A stretch of DNA of 64,000 nt from an uncultured Christensenella sp. (GCA_910577875.1 CAJTNY010000003.1:1-64000), one strand, 5' to 3'. Positions 34,720 to 43,725 are shown, counted from the stretch's first letter. Notes: generated from the sequence alone by a model not told the origin. Numbers and translations are program-made.

Positions 34720-35444
34720 TTGAGTTCTCCGAGCGCGTATGAAACGAGCGCTGTAAGAGCCACGGCGGCGGTTTCGGCTCGCAGTATTCTTTTGCCGAGG
34801 GTTATGCCTGAAAAACCGAGCTCCTGCGAAAGCGCAAATTCCTTTTCCGAAAAACCGCCCTCGCTTCCTACCGCAAGCGCGGCGGAACCGTTTATACCTA
34901 TTATATCCGTCTGCGACTGTTTGGCAAATTCGCAGGCGAAAAGTTTGTTTTTATAATCTTTCGCGGAATTAAGCGCGTCCGCGAATTTATCGAAATAGAC
35001 GACTTCCGGCGCGCGTGAACGCATACATTGTTTAGCCGCCTCGCGCGCGACTTTATTAAGGCGTTCTATTTTGTTTGAGTTTATAAAAGCCGAACAGTAT
35101 TCCGAAGAAAAAACTCCTATTCTGCCGGCTCCGAGCTCTGTGGCTTTCTGGACTACGAGTTCGGTTTTGTCGCCTTTGAGCGCACCGCACAAAAGATAAA
35201 TTTCCGCAGAAGGTTCGCGCCAGCCATCCTCCGCGCCCGTTATATGCGCAATAAGGCTGTGTTTGAAAATTTTTGCAACGATTGCGGAATACTCCTTTCC
35301 GCTACCGTCGAGAAGTATTATTTCAGTCCCTTCTTCGACGCGCTGTACAGTCTTTGCGTGAATGAATTCTTCGCCGTCGAGAACAACTTCGCTTACATCG
35401 GGATAATCTATCTCCCGAACAAAAAATCTCTTACGTCCGCTCAT
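34716..35444 (-). CDS. rsmE: 16S rRNA (uracil1498-N3)-methyltransferase
   Basis: The start is placed at the ATG overlapping the prmA stop (ATGA), giving 242 residues; an upstream ATG 8 codons earlier is less likely. It has the N-terminal PUA-like part starting RKRFFV, a SPOUT knot with LAVGSEGGFSEKE, and the C-terminal LGKRILRAETAAVAL, the RsmE signature. It modifies the ribosome decoding region. prmA-rsmE-mtaB is a common order in Firmicutes. Confidence 0.94.
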   Translation of the reverse strand: MSGRKRFFVREIDYPDVSEVVLDGEEFIHAKTVQRVEEGTEIILLDGSGKEYSAIVAKIFKHSLIAHITGAEDGWREPSAEIYLLCGALKGDKTELVVQKATELGAGRIGVFSSEYCSAFINSNKIERLNKVAREAAKQCMRSRAPEVVYFDKFADALNSAKDYKNKLFACEFAKQSQTDIIGINGSAALAVGSEGGFSEKEFALSQELGFSGITLGKRILRAETAAVALTALVSYALGELK

Positions 35445-36379
35445 AATCTGAAAGATAAGGCGTACCACTCGCCCTCTTTTATGCTTTTTTCCAATGTCAG
35501 CCCCTGCGCGCCGAACGCGTCTTTAACCGTTTGCAGACGGCTTTCGATTATACCGCTTAAAATAAGCGTTCCGCCGTCTTTGAGATTTTTCGGAATCGAC
35601 GGGGCAAGACGGCATAATATCTCAGCCGTAATATTCGCGAGCATAATATCCCCTTTTATTTCCGCGTCGCTTAAAAGGTCGGAATGAGCCACTTTGACTT
35701 TATCCGTTACACCGTTTATTTTGCAGTTGTGCGTTGCGCTCTTTACCGCTATATCGTCTATATCCGTCAGATACGCGAACTCCGCGCCGAGCTTTATTGC
35801 GGAAATCCCCAAAATTCCGCTTCCGCAACCGACGTCTATGCAAACGGAACGCGGCGTTAAATATTCCTGTAAAAGTTTCAGACACATCGACGTGGTTTCG
35901 TGTTCGCCGGTACCGAAAGCCATATTGCTGTCGAGCTTTACTACCTTTTCGTTCGGCTGTTTTTCGTAATTTATCCACTCAGGACAGACGACTATTCTTT
36001 CGCCTATATGCAGGGGACGGAAATGCTTGCGCCAGATTTCCAACCAGTCGTCGCCCTCGACTTCCCTGCACGTGGTTTCGAGAGTTCCGAAGTTCAAAAA
36101 ACCTTTTCCGCGCTCATTCAGCTTTTCTAAGTCTTCTCTTATGAGCGGTAAAGTTTTCGGCGTATCTTCCAAAGTTATAAAAGCCTTTACGAGAACGTCG
36201 CCGTTATCCAAAAGACTTTCGTCCATATAGTCCCAATACATAGCTTTATCGCGTTGTAGGGCGATTACGTCCTTGACGTCTGAAATAGCTACGCCGTAGT
36301 TAGTATAATTCCAAAGCGCGTCCGCGATAAGTTCGCTTGCTTCGCTTGTCGTATGAACAGTAATTTCCGTGAATTTCAT
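35441..36379 (-). CDS. prmA: ribosomal protein L11 methyltransferase
   Basis: The 312-residue enzyme has the substrate-binding N-terminal half (about 1-125) and a class I methyltransferase half with DVGCGSGILGISAIKLGA for S-adenosylmethionine and the catalytic-side motif LANITAEIL. FGTGEHETTSMCL is the usual PrmA segment just before. It trimethylates ribosomal protein L11. It sits 11 nt after the MgtC gene without a clear ribosome site. Confidence 0.95.
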   Translation of the reverse strand: MKFTEITVHTTSEASELIADALWNYTNYGVAISDVKDVIALQRDKAMYWDYMDESLLDNGDVLVKAFITLEDTPKTLPLIREDLEKLNERGKGFLNFGTLETTCREVEGDDWLEIWRKHFRPLHIGERIVVCPEWINYEKQPNEKVVKLDSNMAFGTGEHETTSMCLKLLQEYLTPRSVCIDVGCGSGILGISAIKLGAEFAYLTDIDDIAVKSATHNCKINGVTDKVKVAHSDLLSDAEIKGDIMLANITAEILCRLAPSIPKNLKDGGTLILSGIIESRLQTVKDAFGAQGLTLEKSIKEGEWYALSFRL

Positions 36380-36390
36380 AATAATTAAAT

Positions 36391-37074
36391 TTATCTGTCG
36401 CTCTCCGTCTTTTCTACCGATATAACGAACGGATATTCGTTTACCATATTGTAAATAATTTCCGCGTTGATTTCTTTCTTAGTGTGAAGTACCGCATAAT
36501 AGATTATATCGTCGCCTTTACGTTCCGCTTTAAATTCCGTAAAACTTGTTATAGCAAAAATTTTCTTAATAACCGTAGGGCTATCTTCTGTCGGGCTTTT
36601 GAAAACTATTCTAACTTCGGTATAGTGTTTTTCCTTGAATAGTCCGAAAGGCAGATGCAAAAACAACTGTATGAGAATAATAAGCACCGCCGCGCCTATA
36701 GCGATATAGTACATACCCGCCGCAGCCGCCATTGCAATAGCCGCAGTCAGCCAGATACCCGCGGCGGAAGTAAGTCCGTGAACCGCATTCTGTCTGTGTA
36801 AAATCATACCTGCGCCGATGAAACCTATACCCGAAACTACCTGGGCCGCAACCTGAGCCGCATTAAAGTAATCGGTATCGGTAAATCCGTATTTGGATAC
36901 GATTGTAAAGAGCGCCGCGCCGGTCGCAACTACTACGTGCGTTCGTATGCCTGCGACTTTTAAACGTAGCTGCCTTTCGACACCGAGCGCAAATCCGAGA
37001 CATATGGCCAATAAAATTCTCAAAAGACATTCGAGCCATAAAAGATTTTCAGGCAAGAGATTTATATCAGGCAT
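36391..37074 (-). CDS. MgtC/SapB-family membrane protein
   Basis: The 227-residue protein has five membrane helices with the family phrases ALGVERQLRLKVAGIRTHVVVATGAALF and GIGFIGAGMIL, followed by an ACT-like C-terminal domain (about 145-227). MgtC proteins are linked to growth at low magnesium and to control of ATP synthase in pathogens; in other bacteria the role is unclear. It heads the seven-gene operon and has a GAGGTG site. Confidence 0.9.
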   Translation of the reverse strand: MPDINLLPENLLWLECLLRILLAICLGFALGVERQLRLKVAGIRTHVVVATGAALFTIVSKYGFTDTDYFNAAQVAAQVVSGIGFIGAGMILHRQNAVHGLTSAAGIWLTAAIAMAAAAGMYYIAIGAAVLIILIQLFLHLPFGLFKEKHYTEVRIVFKSPTEDSPTVIKKIFAITSFTEFKAERKGDDIIYYAVLHTKKEINAEIIYNMVNEYPFVISVEKTESDR

Positions 37075-37115
37075 TATTTCACCTCGTCAAACGTTCGTTA
37101 ATATATCTTATTATG

Positions 37116-37144
37116 ATTTTAACACGAACAGACTTTAAACGCAA
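37116..37144 (-). promoter_or_regulatory. promoter of the mgtC-prmA-rsmE-mtaB-prsW operon
   Basis: On the minus strand TTGCGT, a 17-bp spacer and TAAAAT, about 40 nt before the start codon. Confidence 0.65.
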
Positions 37145-37159
37145 GTAATTGAGAAAGCA

Positions 37160-37199
37160 ATAAAACGGGGATATAGTAAAACAAAATCCCCGTTTTATT
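37160..37199 (-). terminator. terminator of the flavoprotein gene
   Basis: AATAAAACGGGGAT and ATCCCCGTTTTATT form a strong stem with a 13-nt loop, overlapping the stop codon. It has A and T tracts on both sides, so it can work in both directions. Confidence 0.8.
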
Positions 37200-38049
37200 A
37201 TTTCAAACCCGCAATATACTCTACCGCCGAATGAGCGGCGACGTTGCCTTCGCCCGTCGCTTTCGCATACTGGTAAGGTCTGCCAGTACAGTCGCCGGCG
37301 GCAAAGATTCCCGCGATATTGGTCGAACAATCGCGCTCAGCCGATATATGACCGTCTGCAACGGACAGTCCGCGCATAAGAACGGTCGGCGATACTGCGC
37401 CCTTTAATATAAAAAGTCCGTCCGCTTCCGTCTCCCCGCCCTTATATTCGATTTTTTTCAATTTCGTATCGCCAGTAAGACGGGTCGGCTGTTTGAGTAT
37501 TATCTGTGCGTTCGCGCTCTTTATTTCGTAATTCTTATACATTGGAAAAACATAAGCGGTTTTTGCCAAACCGCAAAGAAATTCGATTTCGTGTTCGAAT
37601 TTCTTATCCGTGCAATATATTGCGATAGTTTTGCCTTTATATAGAAAGCCATCGCACGTCGCGCAGTAACTTACTCCGCGCCCGACGAATTTTTCTTCGC
37701 CTTCAAGAGGTTTTTTATCCTCCGTTCCTATACAAAGTATAACAGCTTTTGCCTCGTAAGCATTATCCTGCGCAAGCAAAGTAAAATGCCCGTCTGTTTC
37801 ATAAATACCGGTTACTATCTTTTCCTCAGGCTTTATCCCCATACATTCGCAGTGTTCAAGAAAACTTTTTTCCAAACCCTCGCCCGATATTTCGGGAAGT
37901 CCCGGGTAATTTTTCACGAGCTGAGCCTGAGAGACTTTTTTTGAAACTTTACGGCTAGAAAACCATATAAAATTTTTACCGAGTATCTTTAAGTTTATCA
38001 CGGCGGAAATTCCCGCAGGTCCGCTTCCGATAACCGCTATATCGTACAT
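37198..38049 (-). CDS. thioredoxin-reductase-like flavoprotein lacking the NADPH motif
   Basis: The start is set at an ATG after GGAG; a TTG 33 nt upstream falls in the terminator stem of the preceding gene. The 283 residues include the FAD loop IGSGPAGISAV (near 6-16), the redox pair CATC in a CATCDGF segment, and the second FAD motif FAAGDCTG. Where ordinary thioredoxin reductases have GGGxxA for NADPH, this protein has IAIYCTDKKFEHE. That is the mark of the ferredoxin-linked flavin thioredoxin reductases (FFTR) of clostridia. The gene lies right behind a ferredoxin-domain [FeFe]-hydrogenase. Confidence 0.82.
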   Translation of the reverse strand: MYDIAVIGSGPAGISAVINLKILGKNFIWFSSRKVSKKVSQAQLVKNYPGLPEISGEGLEKSFLEHCECMGIKPEEKIVTGIYETDGHFTLLAQDNAYEAKAVILCIGTEDKKPLEGEEKFVGRGVSYCATCDGFLYKGKTIAIYCTDKKFEHEIEFLCGLAKTAYVFPMYKNYEIKSANAQIILKQPTRLTGDTKLKKIEYKGGETEADGLFILKGAVSPTVLMRGLSVADGHISAERDCSTNIAGIFAAGDCTGRPYQYAKATGEGNVAAHSAVEYIAGLK

Positions 38050-38081
38050 ATAATAATTATTAACTCCAAAATTATATTTCA

Positions 38082-38100
38082 ACCCCGCTTTAAGCGGGGT
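38082..38100 (-). terminator. hairpin after the hydrogenase gene
   Basis: A 9-bp perfect stem (ACCCCGCTT/AAGCGGGGT) with a single central base lies 6 nt past the stop. No strong T run follows, so read-through into the flavoprotein gene is possible. Confidence 0.55.
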
Positions 38101-38105
38101 CAGTT

Positions 38106-39617
38106 TCAGTCCATTTTAGTAAGTTTTTCGGCAAGGTCTTCCATCTCCTTGGGAGGTATAGACTGTTCGCTCTCTTTAACTATCTGTTCGACAGCCGTCT
38201 TGGCGCGTTCGGGCGGAATAATCGTTCCCACGCCCGCAACGCACCCGCCGGGGCAGCCCATACCTTCAATCATATAACCGTTGAATTTACCCGCCTTTGC
38301 AAGCGTCAGTATCTTCTTGCACTCGAAAAGCCCTTCGGCGTGCTGAATTTTAACCTCTGTTTCCGGATAGTATTCATTTATACAGTTTTCGATAGCGCTC
38401 GCGACTCCGCCCGAGCAAGCGTAACCTCTGCCCGCGCCCGTCGCGCCGAGTTTAACAGGTAATTCTTCTATTTCCTCGGGATTAATATTTTTCGCGTCGA
38501 ACATACCTGCAAGTTCTTCAAACGTTATGACGAAATCGACATAGCTTCTTACCGTTCTTCTCGAAGCTTCGAGCTTTTTAGCCGCACAAGGTCCTATAAA
38601 CACCACGCGCGCGTTTGGACGGTTCACCTTTATAGAACGCGCCGTCGCCACCATAGGCGTAAGTTCTTCCGAAACTTCGGAAGCCAAATCGGGGAACTGT
38701 TTTTTTACGAGAACAGCCCACGCGGGACAACAGCTCGTGAACAAAAACGGAAGTTTACCTGTCGATACTTCTTTTACGTAATGGTGAGCCTCTGCGATAC
38801 ACCCTACGTCGGCTCCGACTGCGACTTCATAAACGTCCTTAAATCCGAGCGCGAGAAGCGCGGATTTCATTTTTCCTACCGTTGCCTTTGCGCCGAACTG
38901 ACCTATAATTGCGGGAGCTACGGCGGCTACTACCTCGTCGCCTTTCTTTATCGCCTGTATGAGCTGGAAAATCTGAGACTTGTCCGCAATAGCGCCGAAC
39001 GGACACGCGGACATACATTGACCGCACGCGACACATTTTTCATTGTCTATATGCGCTCTGCCGTATTCGTCGGAAGAAATAGCTTTCACCCCGCAAGCCG
39101 CAGCACAGGGACGTTTATGATGCGCTATCGCGTCGTAAGGACAAGCTGCTTTGCATTTGCCGCATTTAATACATTTGGACTGGTCTATATAAGACTTGCC
39201 GTTAACAATCGATACCGCGCCCTTAGGACAAACTTTAACGCAGGCGCGAGAAAGGCAGTTTCTGCACTGGTCCGAAACGCAGTATTCGTTGTCGGGACAT
39301 TTATCGCAGGCAGACGGAATAACCTGCATAAGCGGCGGTTCGTAATACTTATCGGCTATAGTGCTCTTATCCATACCCGCGGTAATGCTTACCGGTTTGT
39401 TTGCGGGACGAAGCGACAACCCCATTGCAAGACGGACGCGCTCCGCCGCAATCTGTCTTTCGCGGTAGACGCTTTCCCTGTATTTAGGCTTTTCGTCGGG
39501 CGTAATTACATACGGTATCTCTTCCAAATCGCTTGCGGGATTTTCCGATTCATATGCTATTCTTGCAACCTCGGCAAACACTTTTCTTCTTAAATTCGTA
39601 ACTCTCTGGCTCTTCAT
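38106..39617 (-). CDS. monomeric [FeFe]-hydrogenase, probably group B
   Basis: The start follows TTGGAGATAAT; an earlier in-frame ATG has no site. The 503-residue protein has a Cys-rich N-terminal region (CDKCPDNEYC, CRNCLSRACVKVCPKG), two ferredoxin modules (CIKCGKCKAACPYDA and CVACGQCMSACPFGA), then the H-cluster domain. All H-cluster ligands are there: TSCCPAW, GPCAAKK and MGCPGGC. GPC instead of MPC in the second motif fits the group B enzymes of gut anaerobes. It exchanges electrons between ferredoxin and protons. The adjacent flavoprotein may share the ferredoxin pool. Confidence 0.9.
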   Translation of the reverse strand: MKSQRVTNLRRKVFAEVARIAYESENPASDLEEIPYVITPDEKPKYRESVYRERQIAAERVRLAMGLSLRPANKPVSITAGMDKSTIADKYYEPPLMQVIPSACDKCPDNEYCVSDQCRNCLSRACVKVCPKGAVSIVNGKSYIDQSKCIKCGKCKAACPYDAIAHHKRPCAAACGVKAISSDEYGRAHIDNEKCVACGQCMSACPFGAIADKSQIFQLIQAIKKGDEVVAAVAPAIIGQFGAKATVGKMKSALLALGFKDVYEVAVGADVGCIAEAHHYVKEVSTGKLPFLFTSCCPAWAVLVKKQFPDLASEVSEELTPMVATARSIKVNRPNARVVFIGPCAAKKLEASRRTVRSYVDFVITFEELAGMFDAKNINPEEIEELPVKLGATGAGRGYACSGGVASAIENCINEYYPETEVKIQHAEGLFECKKILTLAKAGKFNGYMIEGMGCPGGCVAGVGTIIPPERAKTAVEQIVKESEQSIPPKEMEDLAEKLTKMD

Positions 39618-39693
39618 ATTATCTCCAAAATAATTAATCGATAAAATTATATCATTATAATGGGTGTTTGTCAAAATTTTTAACTTGGAAATT

Positions 39694-39722
39694 GTCCGCG
39701 CGGTTTAGAAAACCGCGCGGAC
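39694..39722 (-). terminator. terminator of the FtsX-type permease operon
   Basis: GTCCGCGCGGTTT with its perfect complement and a 3-nt loop, 9 nt past the permease stop. Confidence 0.75.
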
Positions 39723-39730
39723 TGAATTTC

Positions 39731-41566
39731 TTACTCTATAGCTTTCAGACTGTCGTTCATTTTTATTTTAACTATCTTACGGCGAAGTATTAACGTTATA
39801 AGCAGTGTAAACAATACGACAATTACGGGAGCTATAAGCCACATAAACCAGCTTACTTCGCTGAGCAACCCCATACCCATAACTTTAAATACTAACCATA
39901 TGAGCAATGCGGACAGCGGATAACCGAATACTATACCGACAGCAGAATTAATATAAATTTCCCTGTAAATATATCCCGCAACCTCTCTGTCGTGATAACC
40001 GAGAACCATGAGAGTCGCTATTTCGCGGTTTCTCTCGCTTATGTTAATATTTGTCAGAGTATATATTACCACCGCGGTCAGAAGCCCCGCGAAAATTACT
40101 ACAATCAGCGAAACCCCGATAATAGCCGCCGAACCGAAATCGTGGAAAAGGCACAAATCGAGGAGTGCAAGTCCCGCCATTACTAGCGCGGTAGAAACCG
40201 CGACTGCGAACACAGTCATTATAAATCTGCTCTTATATCTTAAAACGTTGCGCACTGTAGATTTATACTTGAATGGAAGTTTATTCCATATAAAGGGTAT
40301 CTTTTCGAGAATAACTTTTTTGCCCGCTTTTGGCGGTTTGGGTCTTAAAAGGTTTGCGGGCTTTTCCCTCGTCAGTTTAATTCCCGATACAGCCGTCGCT
40401 GTAATAGTCGCAAGCACAATAAGCGTGAACGTAATTAAATAGAACACCATTGCCACATGCGAAGATATAGGAGGCATCGCGAAACTGTAATTGAATACGT
40501 AATACAAAAGTCGCGCAATACCGAGTCCAACGAAATATGCGCCTGCCCCGCCTACACCCGTTGCGATGAGCGCGAACAGTAAATATTTTGAAATTATGCC
40601 CGAAGGCGAATAACCGAGCGTTTTAAGGCAGGCTATCTGAGAGCGTTCTTCTTCAAGCAGTCTAGTCATAGTCGAAAGCGTTACAAGCGCCGTAACCATT
40701 AAAAACGCAACCATTAAAACATAACCTAACGCGGCTACATTTTCGCTGTAAGCATCGAGCGATTTGAAACTGTAATTTTCGTAAAGGGTAATTACTTCCG
40801 CGCCGTCGCCGAACATTTCCGCAATCTGACGCTTACCGTTTTCTATAAGAGTTTTATATGTCGCAGAAAAGCAATTGAAAACCGTTCTGTCCTTTACCGC
40901 GACGTATATATCGCCGACGACGGGCATTAAATCTTTCGATATATAAAGTATATTTTCAAGGCAGTCGAGATTTTCCGTTCCCGTTGTGTTGAACCCGACT
41001 TCCATATCTTCCGGATTGTTATAGCTCGGCTCGCCGTCGTTGGCGAACGTTAGAGGGCTCTTTATTATTCCGCTTACTTTTAATTTAAAAAGTATGCCCG
41101 AGACCTCTATTTCCTCGCCGACTTCATAGCCCTTAATAACGTTGTCCGCACACTCCGTGTAAACTTCCTTAATGTTAGACGGCTTTTCGCCTTCAATAAT
41201 ATCAGGCTTGTTCACGTTCCAATTATCTAAATCGAGAAAATAATATCTAATTGAACGCCTTGCTTCAACATCGGTCTGTAAATCGAAAGACATTCCCGTA
41301 TCGACGGACGCGCCCGAAAAAATTTCTTTAACCGCCGAAACTTCATCTTCGGTAAAACCGTACTGCGATTTGCTTTTTATTATGAAATCGCTGACGTTAT
41401 TTGCCTTGTAATAATCGTTCATCGAATAATTTATCTTATCCGTAGCGGTACCTATACCCGATATAAAACCTACCGATATAAGAACCATAAATATGAGCGA
41501 TAAAAGGCGAGTTAAATGTTTTCTAAACATTCTCCATAACGTCTTTAAATAGGTCTTTATCACCAC
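39731..41566 (-). CDS. ABC permease, MacB/FtsX type
   Basis: The 611-residue protein has a membrane helix at 18-40, a large extracytoplasmic domain (about 45-265), three helices making the first FtsX core (about 270-390), a loop with LRPKPPKAGKK, a helix, and a second three-helix FtsX core (about 480-600). This build belongs to the MacB/LolC superfamily that pulls lipids or peptides from the membrane by mechanotransmission. The start overlaps the ATPase stop by 7 nt. The cargo is unknown. Confidence 0.88.
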   Translation of the reverse strand: MVIKTYLKTLWRMFRKHLTRLLSLIFMVLISVGFISGIGTATDKINYSMNDYYKANNVSDFIIKSKSQYGFTEDEVSAVKEIFSGASVDTGMSFDLQTDVEARRSIRYYFLDLDNWNVNKPDIIEGEKPSNIKEVYTECADNVIKGYEVGEEIEVSGILFKLKVSGIIKSPLTFANDGEPSYNNPEDMEVGFNTTGTENLDCLENILYISKDLMPVVGDIYVAVKDRTVFNCFSATYKTLIENGKRQIAEMFGDGAEVITLYENYSFKSLDAYSENVAALGYVLMVAFLMVTALVTLSTMTRLLEEERSQIACLKTLGYSPSGIISKYLLFALIATGVGGAGAYFVGLGIARLLYYVFNYSFAMPPISSHVAMVFYLITFTLIVLATITATAVSGIKLTREKPANLLRPKPPKAGKKVILEKIPFIWNKLPFKYKSTVRNVLRYKSRFIMTVFAVAVSTALVMAGLALLDLCLFHDFGSAAIIGVSLIVVIFAGLLTAVVIYTLTNINISERNREIATLMVLGYHDREVAGYIYREIYINSAVGIVFGYPLSALLIWLVFKVMGMGLLSEVSWFMWLIAPVIVVLFTLLITLILRRKIVKIKMNDSLKAIE

Positions 41567-42261
41567 TCTATCTCCTCGATTGGCACGGGTTCGGGATTGG
41601 TTTCTATTCGTTCTATTTGTCCGCTCTTTATGTAAATAACTTTGTCTGCCATATCCTTTAAAGCAGAGTTATGTGTAACGACTATGACAAGACGCTTGCG
41701 CTGTTTTGAAACGTCGTGCAAAAGTTTCAATATCTTTTTGCCCGTCGCATAATCGAGCGCGCCCGTCGGTTCGTCGCATAAAAGAAGTTTTGGATTTTTC
41801 GCTATCGCGCGGGCGATCGAAACGCGCTGCTGTTCACCACCTGAAAGCTGTGCGGGAAAGTTGTTAAGTCTGTCGCTTAAACCGACCTCCTCTAAAACTT
41901 CTTCGGGTTTCAGATGGTTCTTGCAAATCTCGACGGCTATTTCAACGTTTTCAAGCGCGGTTAGGTTAGGCATCAGATTATAGAACTGAAACACGAAACC
42001 TATGTCGTTGCGGCGGTAATCGGTCAGTCCGCGTCTGTCAAGCGAAGTAACAATCTTTCCGTCGAGAATTATTTCCCCGTCAGTCGCGGAATCCATTCCG
42101 CCGAGAAGATTCAAAAGCGTGGTCTTACCCGCGCCCGACGAGCCTAACACGACGGCGAATTCTCCGTCTTCAAGCTCGAAAGATACGTCTTTCAAAGCTT
42201 CTACGGTAATGCTTCCGACTTTGAATTTTTTGCTTACGTCAGATAATTTAAGAAAGCTCAT
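41560..42261 (-). CDS. ABC ATPase of the MacB/LolD type
   Basis: The 233-residue ATPase has Walker A GSSGAGKTTL, Q-loop FQFYNLMPNLTALENVEI, signature LSGGEQQRVSIARA and Walker B LLLCDEPTGALD, with the LolD/MacB-type TALENV segment. It pairs with the FtsX-type permease downstream and is preceded 10 nt by a YcxB-like membrane gene. Confidence 0.93.
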   Translation of the reverse strand: MSFLKLSDVSKKFKVGSITVEALKDVSFELEDGEFAVVLGSSGAGKTTLLNLLGGMDSATDGEIILDGKIVTSLDRRGLTDYRRNDIGFVFQFYNLMPNLTALENVEIAVEICKNHLKPEEVLEEVGLSDRLNNFPAQLSGGEQQRVSIARAIAKNPKLLLCDEPTGALDYATGKKILKLLHDVSKQRKRLVIVVTHNSALKDMADKVIYIKSGQIERIETNPEPVPIEEIEW

Positions 42262-42271
42262 ACCGCCACCT

Positions 42272-42901
42272 TCATTTTAAATCGTCGATTTGGTTTTCAT
42301 TAATCTGCGAGTCTGAATTTTCCGATTTCTCCTGTGTTTTAACTTCCGTATCGGCGTCGGGGACGGGAGCCGCGGCAAGATTTACTATACCGCGCTTGAC
42401 GTTACGGCTGAAATTGCATTTCAAGGTTTCGATTTCAGGTTTAGTAAGTTCCGATTTTGCAACGGGACAGGCGGCAACCGTATTGACGTAGAAAAACAGA
42501 TAATTTTTGGTTTCCTTGAATTTTACAACCTGGTTGTTATAAAATTTTGCAGTTGTTACTATTTCTCCGTTCAGAGTTTCAGTTGCGGTAAAATAGTCCT
42601 TAAAAAATTCGTAAGTGTATTCCTTGTTTGCATTGACGGCAGTTTTAACCGTTTTGTTTAAGAGCACCATAATTACTATACCGCAAACTAAAATTACGGC
42701 AAAAAGTATCAGAAACGTAAAATATAAGCCTTCAAATTCAAGTATTAACGAAAGTATAGAAAGAGCGAGGAAAATAGAAACGCCTGTTGCGCCGAGAATA
42801 ATACAAAACAGCGACATCATATAAGTTTCGCGCATAAGCTCTTTCTGCATCTTTTCATTGAGCGAAGCGACAGTTTTTATACTTCCGTTTTCCGTTATCA
42901 T
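42272..42901 (-). CDS. YcxB-like membrane protein
   Basis: The 209-residue protein has two membrane helices (about 28-52 and 56-82) followed by a beta-rich domain with VVKFKETKNYLFFYVNTVAACPVAKSEL, the pattern of the YcxB-like C-terminal domain, and an acidic disordered tail. The function of such proteins is unknown. It starts the ABC operon behind AAGGGAGGGG, and its leader contains the structured tRNA-derived element. Confidence 0.65.
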   Translation of the reverse strand: MITENGSIKTVASLNEKMQKELMRETYMMSLFCIILGATGVSIFLALSILSLILEFEGLYFTFLILFAVILVCGIVIMVLLNKTVKTAVNANKEYTYEFFKDYFTATETLNGEIVTTAKFYNNQVVKFKETKNYLFFYVNTVAACPVAKSELTKPEIETLKCNFSRNVKRGIVNLAAAPVPDADTEVKTQEKSENSDSQINENQIDDLK

Positions 42902-42925
42902 AATTCCCCTCCCTTATTAAAAAAA

Positions 42926-43047
42926 TGGTGCGGATAATAGGATTTGCGCTTTGAGCAGCGCGCACGGTTGACAGTACAATCCGAGTGCTGTCAAGTCTGC
43001 GGTGGTTTCCGCAGACTGCCCTCCCCTCAAATCCTATATTACCGCAC
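42926..43047 (-). ncRNA. tRNA-Leu-derived branched RNA element
   Basis: The first 21 nt (42926-42946) are identical to the 3' end of the tRNA-Leu gene including CCA (43090-43110). The outer stem pairs GTGCGG and GGATTTG (42928-42946) with CAAATCC and CCGCAC (43028-43047), with an A/T-rich internal loop. Three hairpins lie inside: GCGC/GCGC near 42946-42961, TTGACAG/CTGTCAA (42968-42994), and a 9-bp AGTCTGCGG/CCGCAGACT stem (42994-43017). The minus-strand RNA would be a cloverleaf-like four-way junction that ends CACCATTTTTTT, as a terminator would. It matches no riboswitch class I know. Confidence 0.5.
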
Positions 43048-43089
43048 GGAAATAAATCCCGTGCCTTAACTTTGTTAAGCCACGATATT

Positions 43090-43171
43090 TGGTGCGGATA
43101 ATAGGATTTGAACCTACACGATTGCTCACCGGATTCTAAGTCCGGCGCGTCTGCCGTTCCGCCATATCCGC
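43090..43171 (-). tRNA. tRNA-Leu (anticodon UAG)
   Basis: Read on the minus strand, the acceptor stem GCGGATA pairs with TATCCGC, the anticodon arm CCGGA-CTTAGAA-TCCGG gives anticodon TAG, the variable arm is long as in class II tRNAs, the T arm has GTTCAAATC, and CCA is encoded. It lies 51 nt after the GtrA gene, perhaps on the same transcript. Confidence 0.93.
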
Positions 43172-43222
43172 ATTATATTGCTCTGTTTATATTTTAGTAA
43201 ATTTTTCCTTGAAAGTCAATAC

Positions 43223-43720
43223 CTAATTTTTTCTTCGGAATAAATTTACTATTTTATCGGTTACTTTGTTGTTGAAGACAATGAATTTATCCCATAAAAA
43301 TTCAGTTACGAAATTTATAACCATCATCAGAACGGTTACAACTATTCCGTACTTTTCGCCCCAAGCGGCTTCAAGCGCGTTTCCGCCGAATACCGAAGCG
43401 GGAATAAACGCCGCGTAATATAATGCGACGAGTAGCATAGCGACGGAAACGTTGTTAGCGACGCGGAAAGTAAATTTCCTGTTGAAAGTAAAATTCCAAA
43501 TTACGGAAAGCACTATACTTATAAGGTATGCAGGCCACCATTTAAGCCACGCGCCCCATTCGTATAAAACCGTAAAACTCAGAAGCTGTATCACTCCGGC
43601 GGAAATTGAAAAGCCCGTAAAAATCAGTATCTGCAAAAATTGCTTTTTCGCGCTGTTTTCCGGCTTTTCTTCCGCCTGGACTTGTGCTTCGGGTTCTTCT
43701 TTGGAAAAGTTCTCGTCCAT
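43223..43720 (-). CDS. GtrA-family membrane protein
   Basis: The 165-residue protein has a charged, disordered N-terminus (about 1-27) and four membrane helices with the GtrA marks: FLQILIFTGFSISAGVIQLL, SVIWNFTFNRKFTF and FLWDKFIVFN at the end. GtrA proteins are thought to flip undecaprenyl-linked sugars or help glycosylation of surface polymers. It begins 5 nt after the ABC exporter gene, so it is part of that operon. Confidence 0.88.
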   Translation of the reverse strand: MDENFSKEEPEAQVQAEEKPENSAKKQFLQILIFTGFSISAGVIQLLSFTVLYEWGAWLKWWPAYLISIVLSVIWNFTFNRKFTFRVANNVSVAMLLVALYYAAFIPASVFGGNALEAAWGEKYGIVVTVLMMVINFVTEFLWDKFIVFNNKVTDKIVNLFRRKN

Positions 43721-43725
43721 ATTTT

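Noticed and set aside
38050..38082. Upstream TTG start for the thioredoxin-reductase-like gene
   Set aside because: It lies in the hairpin after the hydrogenase gene and before the GGAG site.
42994..43017. Possible T-box core (GGTGG...CCGC) in the tRNA-derived element
   Set aside because: On the strand of the downstream gene the sequence is the complement of the T-box order, and there is no specifier loop or tRNA-matching antiterminator.
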